Part shown: piece by piece, positions 7,513 to 15,000 of the stretch
How positions within the stretch are numbered: position 1 is the stretch's first letter
How the letters are laid out: each line of letters opens with the position of its first letter
DNA from: Anaeromyces robustus
Taxonomy: Eukaryota > Neocallimastigomycota > Neocallimastigomycetes > Neocallimastigales > Neocallimastigaceae
Assembly (NCBI GenBank): GCA_002104895.1
Contig: MCFG01000027.1
Span: forward strand, 35,001-50,000
Direction of reading: 5' to 3'
DNA: 15,000 nt
Translations under genes and position numbers: made by a program
The notes under the pieces: generated by a model
What the model saw: the letters and a program-made list of their open reading frames with translations, nothing else
Database searches by the model: none
What the model was told of the DNA's origin: nothing

Positions 7513-10500
7513 TTAATGAGACTTTGAAATAGTTGAATCACCAGCTAATACCATTTCATAATAAACACCCTTTTTAATCATTAATTCTTCATGATTACCT
7601 TTCTCAATAATTTTACCTTCTTTCATTACTACAATTATATCAGCATGTTTAATAGTGGATAAACGATGAGCAATAGTAATAGTCGTACGTCCTTTACTAG
7701 CTTTTTCTAAAGCTTGTTGAACAGTAAATTCGGATTCTGAATCTAATGCTGATGTAGCTTCATCTAATAATAAAATTTGTGGATGACGTATCATTGCACG
7801 AGCAATAGCTACACGTTGTTTTTGACCACCACTCATTTGAGAAGTACCCATACCACCAACTAAAGTATCATAACCATCTGGTAAAGTAGTAATAAATTCA
7901 TGAATATTAGCCTTTTTAGCTGCTTCAATCACTTCTTCGTCAGTAGCATTTTCTTTTCCATAACGAATATTTTCTTTAATCGATATATTAAAAAGACTAG
8001 GTTCCTGATTAACAATTCCAATGCATTCACGCAAACATTTAATATTATAATCTATATTTCTATAATTGTCTACTAAAATTTCACCTTGTTGTGCATCATA
8101 CCAACGTAATAATAATCCAATAAATGTACTTTTACCACAACCAGAACTTCCAACAATAGCTAACATTTTACCAGCTGGAATTTCAATTTTATTTTCTTTT
8201 ACTGATCCTCCTAAATCTAAAACTGTAATATGAGGACGTGATGGATATTGAAAACGAATATTCTTAAAGGAAATTTGACCTTTTATTTTTTTATTTTTAT
8301 TTTTAGATTCCCCTGGTTTAATACCTTTAGGATCACTGGCATCAATTTTTGATGGACGATCTATAATTTCTAAAACATGACCAAAAGCTTCAGCAGCTTT
8401 TGCATAATCAGGAGCTACAGAACTAGCTCTTCCTACGGCAATAGCTGTAAAAATAATGGACATAACTACTCTTAAAACTTGATAAAATTCTAATTCACCA
8501 CTTTTAATGAAAAGAGCACCAACATAAAATCCAAGAATAAAAGCATAAAACATAATGGCATTACTAAATCCAGTACCTATACTACTTACAGCCAATTTAC
8601 GTTCAAGATATTTTTGAGGCTTTTCCAAACTTTCTTGATACCGTCTACTGAAATGATCTTCAATATTAAGAGAATAAATAGATTTTACACTAGTAATAGC
8701 TTCTACTGAAATTTTTGTACTTTCTTCTATGGCATGTCGTTTTTCTTCAGTTCTATTTTCATTAGATCTCATAAGAAGAAAAATACCAGCAAAAAGGAAT
8801 GGAGCAGATACCAATAATATTAAAGTCAATTTCCAACCATTAATAAATGAAATAGTAAAACCTACAATTAAATTAACTACAATTTCTAATATAGAACCTA
8901 AACTAATATTTAAACCTTGAACTAAACCAGCTTCTGTAGCTAATTTTGCTGTTAAAGTACCAGTATTAGTATAATGATTATTATTGTTATTATTATTATT
9001 ATTATTGTTGTTGTTATTGTTGTTATCATTATCATTATTATCATCATTATTGTTATTATTATTTTTATTAATAGTAGTATTAGTATCTATATTGTTATTA
9101 TTAATTTCTTTAACATCAGAAGTATTAGAATTGGATTGTTCTTCTTCGGGTTTATATTCAATATCATTAGTATCAAAAAAACCAATTTCTTGTCTAAGCA
9201 TAGAATTATACATTTCTTTACGGAAAGTATAAGATAAATATTCACCAGCAATAGTAAATCCACCAACTTGGAAATAATAAAATAAGAAATTACCAAATCC
9301 AAGTAAAATAAACATATATCCCCAGAATCGACCATCATCTAAAAGTTCTTGACCTTGTTTATTAAAAACATCTAAAGCTGAAGCAAAAATATATGCAAAA
9401 GCAGGTTGAATACTACCATTAAAAGTAGATCCAAAAATACCAATTAAATTAGCCCACCAAACAGGTTTATTATAATAAAGATAACGTTTCCAATTCATAG
9501 ATTTTAAAGAGTTATTATTATTATTTTTATTATTATTATTGTTATTATTATTATTGTTATTATTATTATTATTACTATGATTATTATCAATAATTTTCAT
9601 ATTCCTTTTATTATCATCACGATAATCATTTTTATTTATTTTATTTATTTTATTTTTTTTATTTTTTTTATTTTTATTATTTCTTTTTTTATTAAATTTA
9701 TTAAATGAACTATCTGATGAATAGGATAAATTATCATTGACCATTTTTAAAATAGAATCATTATCCTTACTATCTTTATCTTTTTCCATTTTTGTATTTT
9801 TATCATTAGATTTATTATTCTTATCATTATAATCATTTATCTTATCTTCATCATTTATTATAGTAGAATCATCTGTTATTGTAACATCTTCATTAACACT
9901 TTCTTTTTCATTTAAATCATTATTATCATTGTCATTGTCATTGTCGTTATCATTATTATTTGTATTTTTATTTATATCTCCTTTTCTATGTACATTCATT
10001 TCTTGATTTTTAACAAGATTATAATAAATACCTTGTTTAGCCATTAATTCATTATGAGTACCAGATTCCATAATAACTCCTTTATCCATAACAATAATAC
10101 AATCTGCATTTTTAACGGTTGTAAGACGATGAGCAATAACTAATGTAGATCTACCTGAAGAAGCTGATTCTAAAGCAGCTTGTACAATCTTTTCAGATTG
10201 ATTATCTAAAGCTGAAGTAGCTTCATCTAATAATAAAATTTTTGGATTCATCATTAAAGCACGAGCAATACAAATACGTTGTTTTTGACCACCACTTAAT
10301 TGTAAACCTCTTTCACCAGTACTAGTTTCATAACCTTTAGGTAATTTAGAAATAAATTCATGAGCATTGGCTAATTTAGCAGCTTTTTCAATTTGTTCTT
10401 GAGTGGCATTTGGACATGCAATAGAAATATTTTTAGCAATAGTTGTATCAAATAAAGTAGGTTCTTGAGAAACAAAACCAATTTGAGTTCGTAACCATTT

Positions 10501-12411
10501 AATATTATAATCTTCAATTTTTCGACCATCAATATAAATATCACCTTTACTTTTAACATAAAATCTTTCTAAAAGTTGAACAATAGTAGATTTACCTGAA
10601 CCAGAAGCACCTACAAGAGCAACTGTTTGACCTGGACGACATCTAAAACTAATACCTTTCAAAATTTCAACATCTGGTCTAGCTGGATAAGTAAAATGAA
10701 CCTTACGAAATTCAATATCACCAGAAATTGTTTTTTTTGGACGTTCACCAACTTCAGCATCAATTTTTGGTTTTCTTTCAATAATATTAAATAATTTTGT
10801 TGCAGCACCAGTAGCTTCTCCAAAGGAATTAATAACTGTACTACAACCTGAAAGAGTCATAGCTCCCATCATTACACCCATAAATACTTTTAAAACATCC
10901 CCACTAGTCATAACACTATCATGAATAAATTGACTTCCTTTAATAAAAGCAATAGTATATGAAAAGAAAATAATTGCAAAAATTGTTCCAAAACAAAAAG
11001 CAAAAATTTGATTTTTAATAATTCCATATTTTAAAGTAGGTTTCAATTTTTTGGTATATCTTTGAATTTCACGTTCTTCATTTCCAAAAGATACAATAGT
11101 ACGTATTTGAGAAAAGGCTTCTTGTGCAATTCCCCCTATAGTTCCATAAGCTTGTTGAACTTTTTTTGTATATTTATTTAATGCAAAACTCATCACACCT
11201 GCAACAATAACTAAAGCTGGTAAAATAATTGCCATATATAGCGTTAATTGCCAACCATTTTTAAAAGCAATAATAAAACAAAAAAGAAATGATCCTATAT
11301 TTTGAATAAGGATACCAACTTTAATACCAATTCCTTCTTCAATTAATAAAGTATCTGATATGATTCTTGAAGATAATTCACCTGAACTTGTTTTTTCATG
11401 CCATTCAATTTCTTGTTTTAATAAAGAATTAAATACTAATGAACGTATTTTAGTGGTTTGAAGTAATGAAGACACACCTAAAAAAAGAGAATAAATATAA
11501 GAACCAAGGAATGAACAAATACCAATGATAGCTAAAATGAAAAAATAATGATATAAATCACTAAAAATTTCATCCATTGATCTAAAAACAAAACCACTCA
11601 TTCTTGCACTAAAATCATATTTATCGTATTTTGAAGTTCTAAAATCAACTTCTAATTTATCCATATCAATTTCAGGATGTCTTCGACCAAATGCACCAAA
11701 TTTATAAAATTTTTTTGCTACGATAATATCCATCATTTCTTTTAAAATTCCATCATCATGAATACCTGTTATTCGTCTTAATGTTGTATTAACTACAAGA
11801 GATATAAAAACATTTAACATATCACCTAAACAATTAACCCTAAATTAAAAAAATAAAATAATGATAATAATTATAATAATATTAATAATATTACAAAAAT
11901 ATCATATTGTTATATTATTAATATAATGGTAATAATAAAATATTAATATTAATACAATGAAAATAATATATTATAAATAAAATATTAATAAAATAGTAAT
12001 AATAATAATATTAATAATAATATTAATAATAATAATAATAATAATAATAGGATCATTATTAATATAATATGTTATTATATTTTACTAAATACCGATATAC
12101 TTAATATATAATGATTCTTTTTTTATTCTATAATATTTATATATAACTTACATAGCAGGAATGGTACAACCTTGTATTAAAGCACCAATAATACCTATAA
12201 ATATCATAATTTTTTCTTTTTTATTAGCATATTTAAAAAGTTGAAAATATGAGACATTTTTGGCAGTGTCTATTTTTTCATTTTTATTAGTAATTATTTT
12301 AATTTTTTTATCTTCATTTTTCTTTTTTATCTCTTTACTTGTAGAGTTTTCAATTTCATTTTTCTTTTTTTCTTTTCTAATAGAATATTTAGTTCCTTTT
12401 TTATTTTTCAT
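7513..12411 (-). CDS. Gene 2: ABCB/P-glycoprotein-type full ABC exporter, low-complexity-rich paralog
   Basis: The CDS joins 12411-12152 and 11839-7513 (minus strand) into 1528 aa, longer than the family norm because of two insertions. Order: Lys-rich N-terminus of about 50 aa; TM1 (about 68-87); outer loop with Asn-Thr-Thr sequon N104; TM2-6; NBD1 (about 460-699); Asp/Asn/Lys linker of about 165 aa (700-866) with a 15-Asn run; TM7-12; NBD2 (about 1274-1518). NBD1: Walker A GASGSGKST (497-505), Q545, LSGGQ from 601, E626, H657. NBD2: GSSGCGKST (1317-1325), Q1365, MSGGQ from 1422, E1447, H1478. Both ATP sites look complete, so it should be an active pump; substrate unknown. A 64-aa insert (about 981-1044) ending in 16 Asn sits in the loop after TM8. 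No AG acceptor lies near its end, so it is not a missed intron. Codons are more AT-rich than in gene 1, and the NBD1 half is almost identical to it. Confidence 0.92.
8962..9150 (-). repeat. Asn-codon repeat encoding the intracellular-loop insert of gene 2
   Basis: AAT/AAC codons mixed with GAT on the coding strand encode an Asn/Asp-rich segment between the Asp-Thr-Asn-Asp-Ile and Gly-Thr-Leu-Thr motifs that are conserved in both paralogs. AAT and AAC are interleaved, so it is not a pure slippage array. Confidence 0.85.
9513..9582 (-). repeat. Poly-Asn codon run in the gene 2 linker
   Basis: Fifteen Asn codons, one Lys and five more Asn, mostly AAT with some AAC, just before the Ser-Leu-Lys-Ser-Met-Asn-Trp motif that opens the second transmembrane half. 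Gene 1 has no counterpart. Confidence 0.85.
9995..10484 (-). repeat. NBD1 near-identity tract 1, copy in gene 2
   Basis: Partner of 2111-2600, with 12 mismatches in 490 bp and no indels. The tract ends abruptly where the linker begins (protein sequence after Gln-Glu-Met); beyond that the paralogs cannot be aligned. Confidence 0.85.
10585..10696 (-). repeat. NBD1 near-identity tract 2, copy in gene 2
   Basis: Partner of 2701-2812 with about 3 mismatches in 112 bp, covering the Walker A region. Confidence 0.7.
11840..12151 (-). other. Intron of gene 2 (312 bp, phase 2)
   Basis: Donor AT|GTAAGT at 12151 and acceptor AATTTAG|G at 11840 on the minus strand. Joining rebuilds a Met codon and gives IPA-M-VNCLGDMLNVF, which aligns with gene 1 at the same position and phase. 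A closer AG (TTTAG before GTGATATG) would create an immediate stop and is excluded. The intron is nearly all AAT/ATT repeats, which accounts for its greater length than the 177 bp of gene 1. Confidence 0.9.
11994..12048. repeat. (TAA)n-like repeat inside the gene 2 intron
   Basis: Imperfect TAA/AAT trinucleotide repeats with occasional TTAA interruptions. Confidence 0.75.
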
Positions 12412-12696
12412 TTTATAGAATATAATATTATATATACTGTATCGTATTTTTTTTTTTTGCTTTTTTTTTTTATCTATAATACTTTTTAAATATTGTAACT
12501 ATATCTTTTTCAAGTAATATTATATAAATATTAAATTTACAAATTTTTCTTTTATTATTTTTAATATGAAATAGTGTATATAATATATTTAAATATTATT
12601 CAATAGTTCATTAATTAAATTATCTAAAATAATGCTTTATTGTTTTGAAGTTCATTAGCAATTATGTTATATTTTTCTTTTCTTGTTTATCTTCCT

Positions 12697-12740
12697 ATAC
12701 TTAATTATTCACAATATTTATAATATGGATAATTAAGTAT
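12697..12740. repeat. Hairpin with 14-bp arms upstream of gene 2
   Basis: ATACTTAATTATTC (12697-12710) faces GGATAATTAAGTAT (12727-12740), 13 of 14 pairs with a 16-base loop, about 290 bp upstream of the gene 2 start codon. It could be a cruciform, a short element remnant or a protein-binding palindrome; the sequence does not say which. Confidence 0.5.
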
Positions 12741-12757
12741 TGTATTTTTATCTTTAT

Positions 12758-12761
<4 letters not shown>

Positions 12762-12804
<43 letters not shown>
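12762..12804. repeat. Poly(A) tract, 43 bases
   Basis: Uninterrupted A run on the plus strand, the longest homopolymer in the window. The assembled length may be unreliable. Confidence 0.9.
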
Positions 12805-12806
<2 letters not shown>

Positions 12807-13127
12807 AAGAAAAAAAACTGGTAAATATATATATAGATTGTTATATAATAAAATAAATTTTTTTTATTATTATTAATTTAAAGTTGTGTAACCATCTTTA
12901 TCTTTTAAAAAAAAAAAAAATATATTTTCATATGTATTTTTTACTTACAACTTTTACAATTATTCCATTTCTCTAAGTTATTTTATGTTTAAAATAGGAA
13001 ATAAATGATTAATATTATGTTTTAACAGCTAACATAAATGAAATAAATAATTGATAAATAATTGATGAGTTACTCTTTATTAGCTTTATTAAATTTAAAC
13101 AAAAAGAAGAAGATATAAGTAAAAATC

Positions 13128-13129
<2 letters not shown>

Positions 13130-13167
<38 letters not shown>
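13130..13167. repeat. Poly(T) tract, 38 bases
   Basis: Uninterrupted T run, about 330 bp from the 43-base poly-A and of opposite sense. Confidence 0.9.
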
Positions 13168-13168
<1 letters not shown>

Positions 13169-13698
13169 AATATGAAAATCAAAAAAATTTTTATTGGATT
13201 TATATTCCAAAATTTTATAAATTAATAAATTTAATTGGATTTGTCTTCCATCAATTAATTTTTTTTTTAAAAAAATTAATTATAATATATACCATGATAA
13301 TGTAACAGTTTCAATAGTTTTATTATTATTACTCATTACATCTTAAATTTAATAAATTTAATACTACTAATATTAATAAAAAAATATAATTAATAAAAAA
13401 TATATATATTAAAATTATAATAAAAAAGAATATAAAATTATTATAACAAAAATAATAGAGATACTATTTTACTTTAGAAAATTTACACTATTTATTACAT
13501 AATAATACTTATCACAAAAAAATTGATAATAATTCATATTTTTATAATTACTTATATTTTAATAAGTATTGTTATTAACATAGTAAATAACTATCTTTAA
13601 TTTTTTTTTATACTCTATTAATCTTTAATTAAATATAATATAAAAATTGACTTGATGAATTTTTACTAAATATAATATATAATAATAATGATAATAAT

Positions 13699-13725
13699 TA
13701 TTATTATTATTATTATTATTATTTA

Positions 13726-13795
<70 letters not shown>

Positions 13796-13796
13796 G
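13699..13796. repeat. (ATT)n microsatellite, about 98 bp
   Basis: More than 30 ATT/TTA units with two small interruptions (ATTTATT), preceded by AAT units that make the left end self-complementary. Confidence 0.9.
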
Positions 13797-14020
13797 TCTA
13801 TAAAGATCGGTATTAAATATTATTATTACTTATATGGTTATATATTAAAATTAAATAAATTACTATATAAGATTTTTATTATAACATATTATTTAATTTC
13901 TATATAATATATATATATATTATATTTATAGTTATACATATTATTACATTATTGAAATTTAATATTCATAATGTTACAGATGAATTTTAAATATATGATA
14001 TAAAGAGAAAGGTAAAAAAA

Positions 14021-14021
<1 letters not shown>

Positions 14022-14048
<27 letters not shown>
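14022..14048. repeat. Poly(A) tract, 27 bases
   Basis: Uninterrupted A run on the plus strand followed by GAAAAGAAAA. Confidence 0.85.
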
Positions 14049-14051
<3 letters not shown>

Positions 14052-14251
14052 AAGAAAATTTTAAAATTCCAAAAGAGTAAATTAGTCTTAAAAAAAAAAT
14101 AAATTGAGTAAAAGAATCCATATTAATCTTGTAAGGTAACTTGATAAATCTAAATAAATTCCAAGGAGGTACATATTAATTATTAATTCTATCAATATAT
14201 AGATTTTAATGTAGTAAATTATTATATTATAAGTAATTAAAAAGAACAATA

Positions 14252-14488
14252 ATGAAAAATGTAGAAGAAAAATGGTATAATAAAGTACACATATATACAT
14301 ATAGTTGTAAAATTGATGTAAATGATTACCAAAAAGTACATGAAGAATATAAATAATTTAATGAAAATTTCGGTAAATATATGAATATAATTATAGATAA
14401 GATAATTAAAAGAGTAACAAATAATAATATAAAAGATACATAGAATAGAATAATGATAATGAAGTTGCAAGAGAAAGTTATAGCATAA
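14252..14488 (+). pseudogene. Possible decayed coding frame, unknown protein
   Basis: Read from the ATG at 14252, one frame runs 78 codons with only two in-frame stops (TAA at 14354, TAG at 14441) before a final TAA at 14486. For sequence this AT-rich, six or more stops would be expected. The translation looks protein-like: charged, with Trp, Cys and many Lys/Glu/Tyr, and many GAA, GAT and GTA codons. I do not recognise a family. It may be a relic of a gene or transposon protein, or just A-rich sequence with few T's. The hydrophobic frames on the opposite strand look like shadows. Confidence 0.25.
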
Positions 14489-15000
14489 TTTATTTATTAA
14501 TTAATAAATTATAAAAATGAAATAATAAAAACTAAATTTCTTTTTAAAAATTCAGACAGTATATCTAAATTAAATATAAATTTAACTCTTTTACTTATCA
14601 AAAATAATATATTTATTGTATTATTTTAAATATAATTATGATTATATTTTTTATAAATACTAATCATATCATTATTTGTAGGATGTGACCCATTTCTCCA
14701 ACTTAATATACAAAAATTTACACTTTTGGTGAAATGGGAAACCCTTTTTTATATTTGATATTCTAACCTTTAATTTCTAACCTAATCCTCAATTCATAAT
14801 TATATATGTGAATAAAATTTAATACTTTGTGTAATAACAATTAATAAATTAATTTATTTTAGATATTAATTATATATATATATAAAATATATAAAATAAA
14901 AACTTTTTTTTCTTTATATTTAATGTTTTAAGACAATATTTTTTTTTTAAGTAAAAGTAGGAATATTTTTTAAATAAAAAATAAATATTTAAAACCAATT
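14489..15000. other. AT-rich sequence to the window end, with one hairpin
   Basis: No gene is visible. The only distinct item is the less AT-rich hairpin at 14689-14738 and the following stretch with two CTAACCT motifs. Confidence 0.5.
14689..14738. repeat. Inverted repeat with 11-bp arms
   Basis: CCCATTTCTCC (14689-14699) faces GGTGAAATGGG (14728-14738), 10 of 11 pairs with a 28-base spacer. The arms are clearly richer in G+C than the surroundings. A small inverted-repeat element, a transposon end or a structured transcript are possible; no target duplication was evident. Confidence 0.55.

Larger units (their letters stand above)
12412..14251. other. AT-rich intergenic region upstream of gene 2
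   Basis: I see no gene here. The part next to 12411 must contain the promoter and 5' UTR of gene 2, but no element is distinct. It holds a hairpin (12697-12740), a 43-base poly-A, a 38-base poly-T, a duplicated 17-mer (13193-13209 and 13234-13250, 15 of 17 identical), and a long (ATT)n array. Confidence 0.55.

Noticed and set aside
8974-9237. Plus-strand open frames rich in Ile/Leu/Val opposite gene 2
   Set aside because: They are antisense readings of the Asn-codon repeats of the gene 2 insert.
14088-14470. Two overlapping hydrophobic minus-strand frames
   Set aside because: Composed almost wholly of Ile, Leu, Tyr and Phe from T-rich sequence, with no domain motif; the opposite strand is the more protein-like reading.
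14761-14790. CTAACCT motifs as an interstitial telomere repeat
   Set aside because: Only two copies, separated by unrelated bases, with no tandem array.

Overview
The window is a eukaryotic nuclear segment with very AT-rich intergenic DNA full of homopolymers and (ATTT)n/(ATT)n microsatellites. It carries two long genes on the minus strand. Each has one GTAAGT...AG intron, Asn-rich low-complexity protein segments and codons ending mostly in A/T but using CGT for Arg and GGT for Gly. This fits best an anaerobic gut chytrid (Neocallimastigomycota). A dictyostelid-like amoebozoan is the main alternative, and the sequence alone does not settle it.

Layout: (i) 31-4329, minus strand: gene 1, a full-length ABCB/P-glycoprotein-type exporter of 1373 aa in two exons. 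(ii) 4330-7512: a 3.2 kb intergenic region of AT-rich repeats. It contains a 433-bp insertion (6013-6445) of much higher GC content, bounded by a perfect 12-bp direct repeat and ending in 13 A's. A tRNA-like head with pol III box A/B-like elements makes it look like a SINE. (iii) 7513-12411, minus strand: gene 2, a paralogous ABCB exporter of 1528 aa with the same intron position and phase. It has a long Asp/Asn/Lys linker and a poly-Asn insert in an intracellular loop. (iv) 12412-15000: AT-rich DNA with no convincing gene, holding long poly(A)/poly(T) tracts, an (ATT)n array, two hairpins and one possible decayed coding frame.

The two exporters are a head-to-tail duplication, with gene 2 upstream of gene 1 in the direction of transcription. 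Both keep two complete ATP sites and should be active pumps, probably at the plasma membrane or an internal membrane; substrates cannot be inferred. The pair is about 80% identical in sampled NBD stretches outside the conversion tracts, but two NBD1 tracts are about 97% identical with no indels, the mark of recent gene conversion. The most notable items are the SINE-like element, the mosaic identity between the paralogs, and the different low-complexity inserts at the same intracellular loop of both pumps.
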